57,500 nt of DNA, taken from the NCBI GenBank assembly GCA_025677835.1, contig JAIXMR010000021.1:1-57500 (forward strand), in the 5' to 3' direction. Positions 36,731 through 48,538 of this stretch are shown one piece after another (position 1 is the stretch's first letter; the number at the start of each line of letters is the position of its first letter). Source of the stretch: Sporodiniella umbellata. Lineage: Eukaryota > Mucoromycota > Mucoromycetes > Mucorales > Rhizopodaceae. The position numbers were made by a program, and so were the translations under genes. Under the pieces are notes generated by a model. That model was given only the letters and a program-made list of their open reading frames with translations, was not told where the DNA came from and searched no databases.

Positions 36731-37271
36731 ATTTTGTTATATAAAATAAGGATAAAGGGGGGGGGAAACAATAATAATTAAAAATAAAGAGAGAGATTGA
36801 CCAGGGGGGGGGTTTGTATCAATGAATAATAAACAACGTTAAAATAATTACTTTTTTTCCTTCAAAAAAATATATTTTCTTTTCAGGAAAGCCAAGGAGG
36901 GAAGCCTCGTCGGTCAAATAAGCTGTCTACTAGTCTTGTTTCTGTGGCCGTGATGGGCAGGGACGGACTGAGCTGGGGGGCAGTCCGAGAGGGAAGAGGA
37001 TTAAAAAAAGAGATGGAATCGAGAAGAGCTGAAAATACTTTGTAAAAAATCTAAAGTATTACAGCAAATAATTAAAAAGGGATTTGTTTTTTTTTTTTTT
37101 GGGAAGAATGAAAGAAAGATAAATAAACGAAAAGTTGTTTAAATATTTGTTTTTTTTTTTTGAGGCGCTTTCGCTGTTGGTTCTTTTTATACAAAAAGTA
37201 AAGAGAAAAGAAGTGGAAAAAAAAAATTAAGAGCAAAATTATCTCTGAGCAATTTTTTTTTTTTCGCTGGC

Positions 37272-37307
<36 letters not shown>

Positions 37308-38386
37308 CGCTCGTGTGACGTTTAGTTGGAGTACATAAAAGGTAATTTGTACTCTTTTATGTCGCTCTAGTTCAATGCAGGACACCTAAAAGCTAGGACC
37401 AGAAATAGGAACGCGTGCGGAATATATATATTAAGTGTTACTTTAAGATAACAACATGGGGCTTGTCTATAAAACCATACACAAACATAGTAAACAGGTC
37501 TGTTTGTGTTTAACTCTTAAAAAAAGGAAATTATATCTATGCTGTAATTTTTCTTTATTCTAACCAAAAGGCTAAAATGACGGACAAATAGTGTCCAGAA
37601 CAGATCACGTCTTTTTGGCCACACTCAAAAACATGGCCCTCACACAATAGAAAGGATCAGCACTACGTTACACCGCTTCCCGTATGTCGACCGTACCACA
37701 CTGCTTTTGAATCTATTTTTCTATCAGATAAGCCACCGATCACGTAGTGAATCCACATGGAGATCAGATAAGTTTCAAACGCCTATCATCTAAAAAGACT
37801 GGAATACGAGTCTAACCTTTCAAGTATATCATCTCTAGAGAAATGCAGGAATAGCTTAAAGTAACCAACGATAAAGTTAGACTCAGTCTGTTGTAATGAA
37901 TGGTCTGACACTATTTTATCTCTCCACGTTTGGAATCCCAACTTTGATCAAAGGCTAGAGTTTTCTATTAGCCATCCCATAAAAAACCGAATAAAAATAG
38001 CAAGGAACAAACAGTGGGGAAAGTTTAGTTTGGCTGTTGAAAGCTGCAGAACCCGAAAAGTAAAGACTATTTTGAACACAGTATAAGGAAACAATAAGCC
38101 TTTGTTCAAAGATACACTATAGGAGTCTTATTTTCTACTAAACTATCATTGCTCTGAAAATAGAAACAAAGGGCTTTTTCAACCTTACAGACCTATTGTT
38201 TAGTAAATAGTATCAATCTATTCGTATTTAGACGCAGGTGCACAAACATGAAATAAAAAGTTAAGCTTCAACAAGATTTTCGCATCCACCTCTTTCTCAC
38301 GAATCATTCTATGTACTACATGTCTTTGGTAAATAATGATAGAAAAAAAAAAAGAATAGGGTTGTATCTACAGAATATGTATTGTC
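36731..38386. other. 1.65-kb upstream region of ornithine decarboxylase
   Basis: AT-rich with T/A runs (A37-type run at about 37274-37305) except for a GC-rich patch at 36887-37010. Overlapping short palindromes occur at 37330-37362 (GAGTAC...GTACTC and ACATAAAAG...CTTTTATGT). No ORF of note. Confidence 0.55.
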
Positions 38387-39892
38387 TTATGATGTTCTGG
38401 TCAACAGTTTTTCGGTGATTTGAATCAGAGCGGTTCTCGCATCGGATGGAGGCAGCTTGTTCAATTCATCAATGGCGTATTTACAATGTGTTTTTGCTAA
38501 ATTCAACGTCTTTTTCAATCCGTCACTCTTATAAACCAAGTCTCTAGCCTATGTTTGTAAGGTTATCATCACTTGTTTGAATCCACTATACTTTTTTTTT
38601 TTTTTTGTTTTACCCTTTCTTCATCTCCCTTCTCTGCAAATTTACGTTTGATCAAAGGTTCTAGTTCTGGGTATTCTTCCCAAGCAAACAACACAGGCGC
38701 TGTAGCCAATCCTAATTTAAGATCTGCCCCTGCCGGTTTACCTAGTTCGGCAGCCGTTACTGTAAAGTCAAGCATGTCATCAATCAACTAAACAGGAGAT
38801 GACGTTATTTTCCTTCCTCAAAAGAGTCTTCTTTACCTGGAATGCCAACCCCAAATGTTTGCCAAAATTAAAAGAAATACTCGCTACTTCTTCGGTAGCA
38901 TCACCCAGAACAGCAGACGATTTACAACTGAGGGCAATCAAACTACCGGTTTTCATATACGTTTTTTCCATGTAATGATCAAACGTACTCAGCTTTTTCG
39001 GTTGACTTGAACCGTCTTTTGTGTTTTTAAGTTGCATAAACTCTCCTTCTACTAAGTTTGCAATACAAGTGGCCATCAGTTCGATACATTCACTGTTTCT
39101 TAGTCTTGCTAAAGCAATCGAAGCTCGTCCCAAAAGAAAGTCACCTCCCAAAATCGCCATTTTGTTGCCAAAGACAGCATTGGCCGAAGGCAGATTGCGT
39201 CGTGTCATGGAAGCATCAATCACATCGTCATGCAATAAAGAAGCAGTGTGAATCATTTCTGAGATTTCAGCCAGACGTCTTTGTGTAGGTAGAATGGTGC
39301 AGCCCTGATCGGTAACGAACGGTGTGTAGTGTGTCTGTCGATCGAACGTGTCTTGTTTGGTAATATTCTTCAGTCCGTCCGAGATGGGTGTATCGATCGA
39401 GATAAAGTCCACATTCTCTGTTGTCGAGCGCTTTTCGGCGATGCTTGTTGCTTGAGCGATAAGCAAGACCAGCAGTGGTCTCACATGTTTCCCTTCACCA
39501 CTAAAGTAATGCTTCGCAACCCGATTGAGAAACGTATGGTTGCTATATAGCAGTTTGGTGATATTGGACTTTATCTCAACTAAATCGCGCCCAACAAGCT
39601 TCGAAGGATCGATTGTAAGCTCGCTTTCGCCTGTCTTTGCTAAGGTTTGCGCTTCCCGTATAGCCTGATTCCAATCTTTGGGTTGGCCCGTAAACGGAGT
39701 CTCTTTCGTTTTCAGGTGTTTCAAAGGCGTGATTTCTAATACAGCATTCTTGATCGAGTTGACACCTTTACTGATTCTTTCAAGAGGCGAACTCTCTTGC
39801 TCTCTCACAAGACGGGTCGTATGAATACAAGCTACGTTTTTTAAAATAGTTATATTCTTTACTGGTCTTGATAAGACGGCCAGTCTATACAT
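38387..39892 (-). CDS. COQ1: Mitochondrial polyprenyl diphosphate synthase (Coq1)
   Basis: Trans-prenyltransferase that builds the isoprenoid tail of ubiquinone in the mitochondrial matrix. Three exons, 39892-38837, 38787-38614 and 38548-38387, all phase 0, giving 463 residues (yeast Coq1 is 473). The N-terminus (MYRLAVLSRPVKN...) is basic and amphipathic, as a presequence should be. The first aspartate-rich motif is in LLHDDVIDASMTRR (about 223), with GGDFLLGRASIALA after it. The second, LIDDMLDF (about 353-360), is formed right at the exon 2 start. An acidic linker of about 35 residues between GKHVRPLL and the first motif, as in other fungal Coq1 proteins. Tail length specificity cannot be read from sequence. 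Confidence 0.94.
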
Positions 39893-40516
39893 TTTTTTTT
39901 TTTCTTATCAAAGAAAGCAAATACCCTTGTCATCAAGGGAAAGCTGTCATTAGTGGCTGAGTTACATTTGTCTTGTTCTCCCCCCCTTTTTTTTGGGTCT
40001 CTCAACAAAACAAACATATTCCCTCAAAAATAATATTTACATTCAGTTTCTGTAAAAACTAATACCAAAAAAAAAAAAAAAAAACAACTTTTGCTTTTTT
40101 TAAGAGCTTTAGGTTACAAAGATGCGTGTATTTTTTTTTTTTTTTCGTTTGTTTGATAAACAAAAATACTATCAATATGTACGGCAATACACCTCAAGTC
40201 TTAATTCCCTCTGAATTTAGAAAAAATAACGCTTGGCTATGAAACTGTTCTGAATGATAGATGGGGATTCTACCGACAGCTAAGCTTGGCTGTTTTTAGT
40301 AAAGTACTTTCAAATCTATCTATATGTACTACGTATTGATCATGCATGGTTATTTACAGATTGGTTGTCCCAAACGGGGGGTTTCCTTTGGCGTTCTATC
40401 GTTCTTTAGGTTTGCGGTTTGCCCCTATTTTTGAGAAAAGAGAATCAGCCTATATATATATAAAAGTAAAACCAAAGCAAACGTATTTTTTAGTTGTTGT
40501 TGTTCAAAGTTAGTAT

Positions 40517-40597
40517 AGCGTTTCTAAAACCAAAGCCGTATATTTCTATATAATTTTTACTTTGAAATACGGCAATGATTTTTGTATAAACGGCTCG
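40517..40597. mobile_element. MITE-like hairpin element, copy 1
   Basis: Imperfect inverted repeat with an inner arm GCCGTATATTTC / GAAATACGGC and outer arms around GCGTTTCTAAAACC and its partner ending in TTTGTATAAACGGC. It resembles the element 640 bp to the right in arm order and sequence. Non-coding; a MITE origin is a hypothesis. Confidence 0.35.
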
Positions 40598-41183
40598 TAA
40601 ACAAACAAAAATATCCACATCCAGAAAATAATAAGATGGCGTGATTGAATAAATGAAGTCATGGTAATATACAGGTTAAATTTAGCTGCAAATTATCACT
40701 TTTGAAGTGCAGGCATGCGGTGTGTGTGGGCTTTTTTTTCTACTAATGACTGCAAAAAGGCATATATGTATTACTTGAAAAAGAAAAAATTAATTGCCTC
40801 AACGAGCTTTTACATAGAGATCTGATGGGTCTTTATTAAGTTAGCAGCGTTAGTGTATGTATGACGCTGCTTTAAATACAACTGTATATTGCGATTCCTG
40901 TTGACAAGAACAAAATCTTAAATATCTCTCCTTTTCTTTTTTTTTTTTTTTTTTTTGGGTAACAGGAGATATTTCGTATTGATATTAAGAACCAACAGAA
41001 ATTTTTTTGTTTGCTCCTTTGAGCAATCTACCACTCTCATGGCTTCTCCTTATCAAGCTCTCCTGCCGGTAAATAAACACATACTACGCATCTATCCCTT
41101 CTTGATTTACAATACAAAGTAAATATATATGTCTATTTATAAAAGAGGGTGTATAGGTGAAGCCCTTTTATTATTAAATTACG

Positions 41184-41256
41184 GTGTTTCCAAAATCAAT
41201 GTCGTATTTTGTAATACAAATTATACAAAAATGTACAATATTGTTTTTGGAAACAC
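41184..41256. mobile_element. MITE-like hairpin element, copy 2
   Basis: Perfect 12-bp terminal inverted repeats GTGTTTCCAAAA / TTTTGGAAACAC, 73 bp end to end, with further imperfect pairing inside (CAATGTCGTATTTTGTA against the right arm). No clear target-site duplication. Confidence 0.4.
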
Positions 41257-43740
41257 TATTTCATTTTTTTTCAAAAAGAAAAAAAAAATACACAAATAAA
41301 AGCAAAACTTAAGTAAACATTATATTCTATCATTTAAGGCTTGTACATGTACATGAAAAGTTCATAGACGACTTCAAAAAGAAAAATAGAGGAAGACAAA
41401 GAAGCTTTTTATACGAAGCCTTCGTTTATTGTTTGGATTCAAATATAAAGACAAATTATATAGCTTCCAGATAACAGTTCCTTTATTTGGCTCTGACATT
41501 TTATCGTTAGGATGTAGGTATGAGCGTACATAATTTTTCTTTTGACCCTCTACCTTTTTTTCTGCAGCTTGGAATTATTACCTAACATATGTATAGTTCT
41601 TTTAAAGCCATAACGTTAATATATGCATGTAAGGTATAAGTAAGGTTTAGATGGCTAGCAATGTCTTTTTTTTAGTATGATCTAACTAATGTTATCATTT
41701 TCCTTAAATTTGACCACTAAGGGATTTGCTGCATTATTCGAAAAACCACATGATTTGATTTGATAAACGTACAGTTGTAACTATACAATGTATCGTTTAA
41801 ATATCATGTCTTATTTCAATAGTTTTAGCTACGTATGTTTAAAAGATAAATATGTACCTTTTCTTAATACTACGCTGACCCTGTTTTGTCTAAATTTTTC
41901 GAAAGCGAATCTTATACATATAAATACCTGTATAATATAAGGTTTCATCTATTTTGTTTTTTCCTAAGAAAAAAAGGGGAAAAAACTGTAATTATACAAA
42001 TTTTAGCTCATATTTTTGTTGATAACCTAAAAAAATTGTTGAAAACACTTAAAAAAAAAAGTAGTTAGTATGCCATGGGCTTTTTATTTGATCCTCAAAG
42101 CGTAATTACTTTTGTACTGCAAAAAGATTTATGCCGTATACGCTAAGGCCAAAATATAATACATTATTCTAAAAAAAGTTGCTGTTGCAAGTCAATGTGA
42201 CCTAGTCTAGTCAGTACCATTCATGTTTCCATCCCAGGAAAACATTAGTTACAAACATTTCGTATACAATATAGCTTTTTTTTTTAGCCCGAAAAAATGA
42301 AAAAAATTGATGTGTTTACTGTACGTTTGAAAGGTAACAATGGGTGATGAGCCAAGAATAGTACTGTTTGCTACTTTGGATTTTGGTAGTGAGCATGAGA
42401 CTTGGAACATTTTCTTTTTTATAAAACCCTTTGTGACTTTTCGCAGGCAACGTTCAAAATCAATGGCTTATAAATAAACCAAAACAACTATAACAAGTAC
42501 TGTTTTGATTTGGTCACTTTTTTACACGTATATTAACACCTTACTATTCATTATCCTTTTGTTAGAAATCACGCAGTTTTACTTAAATACATAAGAGATA
42601 TAACTTTCAAGATCAATTTTTAAAGCTTGAAATAGACATATAAAACACAAACATTATATAAAACTCTGCACATAATATGATAGTGGTCCTAGCTATACCT
42701 TGATCTTTTGTCTTTTTTTTTTTAGTTTTACTAAAGCGGTATTGATCCCGTAACTACAATTTCTGAAGATTGTTTGCTGCTGTCATACTATACGGAAACA
42801 ACAGTCACTCCGTGCTACTTGTATATTCCTTTTCAACAAACACGCCAAACATAAAGCTATGACAATAACCTGTCTATATTTTCAATACAAGGCTTCTCTT
42901 TTATAGCAAAACGTAGTTTCGAACGGTCTTTTACCTCTTTTGTTTTAATTTATAAAGGAGCTCGGGACAGTTTATATGTGTTTTTTTGTTTATATTGGTA
43001 ACATCTTTTCTGTAGTACAAGTTGTTCTTTGCTTTCTTTTTTTTTTTTGGTGCTTTTTGGTGCTTTTTGGTGGATTCTAACTGGTGGTTTTGCTAAGACA
43101 AGACGACTGTTCGTTAAGATTTGTGATTGTCTGAACAACAAAGCTATTTCCAAGTATGATGTTTTCGTCGTACTTTGTACATTAACTTTTTTTTTTTTTT
43201 TTTTTTGAAAAAAAAACATGGTACATTATGGTAAACGCTAATAGATTTCGTTTTCTAAAGTCGATGCTGCATTTCGCATAGATTGAACTGAAGTGGGCAA
43301 TATTTTTTCGAGAACCTTACTATATTACTTTTACCCTATTTTAGAAAGTATACAAATAGCTTACCCTCTGCCTTTTTTTTTCTTTTGGGTTCAAAAGGAG
43401 ATAGTTTTTACACCAACGATTTACCACTAGTTTTGTCTCTAAAACACTAAATTCCACCAGATATTTAAAGCATACTAAAGCTGTACAAATCAGAGTACCC
43501 TATTTTATCCTTTGTTTCCCTTTTTGAGATATTCGAGTCTAAAAAAATCGCCGAGAAATGATTTGCGTTTAATAAGTAACTAAACAAATCTAGTGAAATC
43601 ACACTAGCGATCGCTATCATAAGTATACTAATAATGTATAATGTACCAAGTTATCCCAACTGCCATGAAAATCAATATAAGCAAATATTGGTATTACCTT
43701 TAGTTAAATTATAATATTTTTATTTTTAAACATGATCTTT

Positions 43741-43754
43741 TTCGATTCACGTGT
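43741..43754 (+). promoter_or_regulatory. E-box element, copy 1 (upstream of BAR-SH3)
   Basis: TTCGATTCACGTGT, 165 bp upstream of the BAR-SH3 start. Identical over 14 bp to the sequence upstream of the Rab18 gene. Core CACGTG is the class of site bound by bHLH proteins with a His/Glu/Arg basic region. Confidence 0.5.
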
Positions 43755-43918
43755 GCTATAATCAATTAAGAAAAGGGGGTCCTATTTCAACCCCCACTTT
43801 GTGCTCTCTTCCTTTTTCTTGTTTTTCTTTCCTTTTTATATTTTACTGTTTTTTCTTTCTTTCTTTCCGAGCCTGATTCACGAAACAACATCTTTATTTA
43901 TACACTTCGATCGACAAA

Positions 43919-45595
43919 ATGATTAAAAACATTGAGAAATTAAAGCAGGTAAGAGAGTTGTGTACATACAAAATCGGAGTTAATGCGAGGTTTGTTTTGA
44001 CAGTGGACAGGTGAAAAATTAGGTCCTGCCAAAATCACTTTACAAACAGACGACTTTCAACGCCTGGAAGTCGAGACAGATCGAAAACGTATGGCGTATG
44101 AAAAGGTGCATGAGGCTGCAAATATTATGCATGTTCAGCTGGTCAAACGCAAGCCATCCCCTGAAGATAATTTTAGATCTAAAAGGTTACCCTGCGATAT
44201 ACTGGGTGTATGCTGGACGAACTACGGAAATGAATTCACAAATGATGCTGCCTTAGGTAAGAATACTCTGTCCAGTTTATGGAGAACCTGACGACTGTTA
44301 GGTAACGCACTTATGGGATACGGTCAAGCGCAAAGTAAATTGGCAAGTTGTCAGGACGACTTTGCTAATTCAATGAAATACGAATATCTTGATAAGCTTG
44401 ATGAAGGCATGACTCACTTTAAAGACTACCAAAACATTCGTAGAAAGCTAGAATCTCGTCGACTGGACTATGATAGCAAGCTGTCTCGTTTACAAAAATC
44501 AAAAAAGGAAAAACCGGAGCTTGAACAGGAAGTGCAATCAGCGAAAATAAAATACGAAGAAGCTGAATACGATGTGATGCAGAAGCTGGCCTCTTTGCAA
44601 GATTTCGAAGTAACTATCTATCTACAGCAACAATGATATGCTTGTTTTACTAAAAGCGAATTTTTTGAATTAGGATGAGCATTATCAAGCAATTTCTCGA
44701 CTGCTAGAACTACAAGAGCAACATTTAGTTCGCTCTTTAGAAATTGTACAACAAGCGAAATCAAACTGGGGCAAAGGACAAGCTTCCGCTCGTCAAACCA
44801 AGCTGACCTCAGTCTCTCGGTCTGATTACAGCGGCTCAAGGCAGGGAAGTACAGACTCTGTACAGCATTCGTCTGCATACGTTCCTACACCTGTAATTCA
44901 AAAGCCTTCGTTTATGCAAGAGGAGCCATCCACTTACTTGCCTACCTCTATTGCTAAAAAGCCTTCTTTTACTCATGAACATTCACCTGTATACGTACCT
45001 AACTCTATTGTTAAAAAGCCTTCTATTATTCAAGAGAACTTGCCTCGTCAAACGCCTCCTCCTCCCCCTCCATCAGCACGTAAACGATGTAAGTCTAGAC
45101 TCTTTTTTTTTTTGTGGTAACACTGTTTTTGTAGCCCAGTCAACATTACCCAAAAGGAAAGCACTTTACGACTTTGCCGCTACAAGCGAGGATGAGCTTT
45201 CGTTCAAGACAAACGATATAGTACAAGTAATAGAAGAAGTGGATGAGGGATGGTGGTTAGGGGAGTTAAATGGAAAGCGCGGCATCTTCCCTGTAAACTA
45301 TACAGAGCCAATTACCCAAGGCCCACCTGTTCCTTCCAGACCACCTGTAGTTTCCTCTTCTTCTTCACGCACTCAATCATCTGTTTATGAAGAGGAGTCT
45401 CCCTTTCAAAACCGTACGCCACCTTCGTTGATCCAATCGTCTAGAAGCAGTACTGCAAGCCGTACAGCTCCTAATACACCACAGTCAAGAGCCACTCCTG
45501 ATTACTTTGCAGCTTGTGGGGACTGCGGTTGCGACGATTTTGCTGCCAACGTTTTCAAGAAAGGTCATTGTAATAACTGTTTCCATAAGCATTAA
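43919..45595 (+). CDS. BAR-SH3 membrane-curvature adaptor with C-terminal Cys motif
   Basis: Endocytosis/actin adaptor of the endophilin/Rvs167 type. Five exons: 43919-43948, 44004-44256, 44302-44609, 44674-45088, 45135-45595; 488 residues. A BAR domain fills about residues 8-240 (WTGEKLG start, long charged helices). Then a linker with four repeated xPSx-YVPxSIxKKPS-like segments and a PPPPPP stretch, an SH3 domain (about 341-395; ALYDFAA, DEGWWLGEL, GIFPVNY), and a Ser/Pro tail. The last 26 residues have a cysteine pattern C-x2-C-x-C-x12-C-x2-C followed by HKH, a likely small zinc-binding module. The polyproline linker could be an internal SH3 ligand (inference). Confidence 0.9.
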
Positions 45596-46153
45596 TAAAT
45601 AAAACATTTATCGATTGTGATATACAAAACAAAAAAAGTTTAAACAGACAAATAAAATACTTGATACTTATATTGTTTTTTTTAAAAAAAGAAATTAACA
45701 AAACGTTCAAAACCACAGTAGCAATTTACTTGGCTATTCTTTGACTAAAAAAAAAAAGCTTGCTGGAGTAGTAAACAAAAAACAACCGCAAGCTCTCTGT
45801 AGATCGTGATATAAAAACTTGCTTTTTAGATGAGCTAGGAGATGTTTAAAAGCGAACGTGTAGGAGAATAGTCTGTGACAGCCACTTTTGGTCTTTTGTT
45901 ACTGTGGCCTATGAAGGAATCGATCCGAGGACATCCTGTGATGTATACCTAATAAAACTGTTTTTTAAAAATGCCACCAGCAGGTTATTAAATTTCATAT
46001 TTAGTCATCGTGATACGTTCTATAGTGTGTAGCTAAATATAGGCATTATACCTTGGAAGTTTATAAATTCTTTGACGCGCTGTACGAAAATAATCCAAAG
46101 ACAAATATTTTTGAGACTTTCTTTTTCTTTTTTTTTTTTTTTCTGTTGAAGCC
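45596..46153. other. Short intergenic region
   Basis: About 560 bp. T(n)A(n) tract at 45676-45690 and a T18 run just before the next start. No gene seen. Confidence 0.6.
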
Positions 46154-47570
46154 ATGTCCAAAACAATAGAAAAAAACGAACGATGGCAACAACCCTACAA
46201 TACAAAAGAAAATTTAGAAGGATCGTTCGAATGCTTGGATGAAGCTCTTAATACAGTGAGTCTTTCCTTTCATAAATTCCCTTTTTTTTGAATATTGTTA
46301 GACATCTAAAAAAAAAACTAAGAGAGAAAATCAATAAAATAAACATACACACACAAACACACACAAACACACACACACACATACACACATACAATAGTTG
46401 AAAAAGACCATTTCGACTATAGGGACTACCATTCACACTTTTCGCGGGCATACTAAACTGAGCGAGAGCACAAGAGTAATGTAGTAAAAAACAAAAAGAG
46501 AATTATCTTTTTTAATCGCTATAATAGAAACATGAGATCTATTTGGAGAACCAAGTTGAAGATGCCTGTCAGATTCTTAAACCCTCGCTTTTGCCTGAAA
46601 TTGAGGAAGGGCTATCTGATATTGAATCGTACATGCTGATACAAAACAATGAGGAAAGAGAGCTTACCATGAAGCTTCAGAAACAAGAGCTTATTTTACA
46701 AGAGCTCATGAATGAGCTTGATCGAGAAAAAAGCGAGACATCCGCTCGAAATCGAGCTCTTCTTTCCGCCAAGCCGTCGTCGTCCAGTCAGTCTACTCTG
46801 ATCCAACGAGAGATTAAGTTATTGGAAAGCAAGATTAATGAAAAAAATCGCATGTGTTTCAAAGAAGAAAAAGAGAATGAAGAGTTGAAAACTGAATTAG
46901 AAGAAAGACGGTCTGATCGTGGACCTTTGGACCAAACACAAGAAAGCAGACATAAACAGGAGCTAGACAGTCAGCTTGCTAAACTTGAAACCACACTCAC
47001 GATGATCAAGGAGGAAACAGAAAAGAAGAGCAGGGCTCACTCTTCTGAAGAACCCGCCAATGCAGTTGCCGGCTCACTTTCACAATACAAAACGCACTTA
47101 GATTACATTGGAGAGATCTATCAAAGGTTACAACAGATCAATCCGATGGCTTCCACTATCGAAGACTGCAAAAGGGAGTGTAACATGTATTTGAACACTC
47201 TGGATTCAGAAACGTTCTCTGTTTCTTCCAAAAACACAAAGAAGATTGAACTTTTTTGGATTAAAAAAATTATGAAGCTTTGCAAGTCCCTGTTAAGTCA
47301 TGGTAAAACAGCTGCCCGGACACTAGAATTAGTTTTGGAAAGTAAGGATAAAAGCATATCCATTGAGTCTATACATAAAGTAATCATCATCTACTCGTGG
47401 GGAAACCTGATTGGTATGCTAACATTGAACTATAGGAGTTTCCAGCAACAAGTGAAAGAAGACATCATATATCTGATATTGTTCAGTTGCTAATGCGAGA
47501 AAACATACTGAGATTGGATAGTGGGCACTTATTTCTAATCTTACCAGACCATGACACTACCCCTACCTAA
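46154..47570 (+). CDS. Unknown coiled-coil protein
   Basis: Not recognised by family. Three exons, 46154-46255, 46528-47379 and 47436-47570, all phase 0; 362 residues. The 3' exon is defined by a branch site GCTAAC and acceptor TATAG; reading through without splicing gives a different, shorter tail. Residues about 65-195 are strongly charged heptad-like coiled coil. The region after about 200 (YIGEIYQRLQQINP) is helical, and the C-terminal exon (DIVQLLMRENILRLDSG..) could form a small winged-helix-like unit. This architecture is reminiscent of kinetochore or spindle coiled-coil subunits, but I see no diagnostic motif. Intron 1 (272 bp) contains a CA microsatellite and is unusually long for this window. 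Confidence 0.72.
46344..46393. repeat. (CA)n microsatellite in intron
   Basis: Interrupted CACACAAACACA repeats inside intron 1 of the coiled-coil gene. Confidence 0.85.
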
Positions 47571-48538
47571 ATGTTATTGCAGTAACGATAATAATAATAA
47601 TAAAAAGAAATAAATGAATACAGCCATGAGTATACAAGCAAATGTAAGGTGCCTCTATCAGCATAGCTAACCTTGTTTTATACATGTGGATTGATGTTTC
47701 AAAGTAACCCTTTCAAAATTGACTGTATTTTTTTCAAAGTGTGAAAGTATACAAGCTATAAAAACAAAAACAAGGGCCAAGATGACACGGTTGCTCCACA
47801 TGTGAAAAGCTACGAAAAAAAAAAAAGAAAACGTAATATATATATATATATATATATTGTAGGGCAGTTAAATAGCCAAGTTTTTTTTTTAATAAAGCAT
47901 TCTAGCCAATGTTACTGCATATATACACATCTCCATTTTCTACCAAATAAACAACGACAATGCAAAAAGTAAAAAGGATATACGCGTCATAAAGTAACAA
48001 CTTTCACGTTTTGTGCACTAAAAGAGTAAAACTGTACAAATCACATTTTGATGATTTGTAGATGAGGCTTATAAAAAAGACTCATAAAGATAACGTACCT
48101 GATTCAAAAGGAAAAAAAAAGGGGGGAGGAAGAGGGTTTCGTAAGAGAAAAGAGGGGGTAATGGATTCCTATGTTATAGTTGATGACCGGTTTATCGGAA
48201 AAGACGCAAGATGAGGTAATAGGTATAGAGTGTAGGACAAGAAGTGGAGACAAGAGACGTAAGCAGGCTGATTAATTGAAAAAGATGGTGATGGTTAGAA
48301 AGAAGACTTGCTTGTTATCGCTGGATAGGGATTCGACAATAGCACACTGACGATGATATTTTTATTAATTTCGCCATTTCACTTCTCTACGATTGGCTTA
48401 AAAAAACCCATCTCAGTAAAGTTTCAGTTTCCTTATTGAGAGTGAGATGAGTTATTGGTGTATGAATATAAAAGACATTGAAAAGAGGTGCCTTTTTTTT
48501 TTTTTTTTTTTCGAAAAGAGACAACCACTTTAAAGAAT
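47571..48538. other. Intergenic / PAPS reductase promoter
   Basis: About 970 bp. (AT)n at 47835-47859, a purine-rich block at about 48110-48160, and a TATAAAAG box at 48467-48474, 65-72 bp before the next start. No other gene. Confidence 0.6.
48467..48474 (+). promoter_or_regulatory. TATA box
   Basis: TATAAAAG located 72 bp upstream of the PAPS reductase ATG. Confidence 0.55.

Larger units (their letters stand above)
39893..43918. other. 4-kb AT-rich divergent spacer, Coq1 / BAR-SH3
   Basis: No convincing gene. This stretch has fewer homopolymers than 20.8-33 kb. It contains two related hairpin elements (40517-40597, 41184-41256) and a CACGTG site at 43748-43753. An ATG followed by ten codons and a GTAAAT donor-like site at about 41039 has no matching downstream exon that I could find. 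A minus frame at 42950-43219 (89 codons) has no domain. Confidence 0.55.

Noticed and set aside
42950..43219. 89-codon minus frame upstream of BAR-SH3
   Set aside because: Lysine runs from homopolymers and a short GGTGCTTTTT repeat; no conserved motif.
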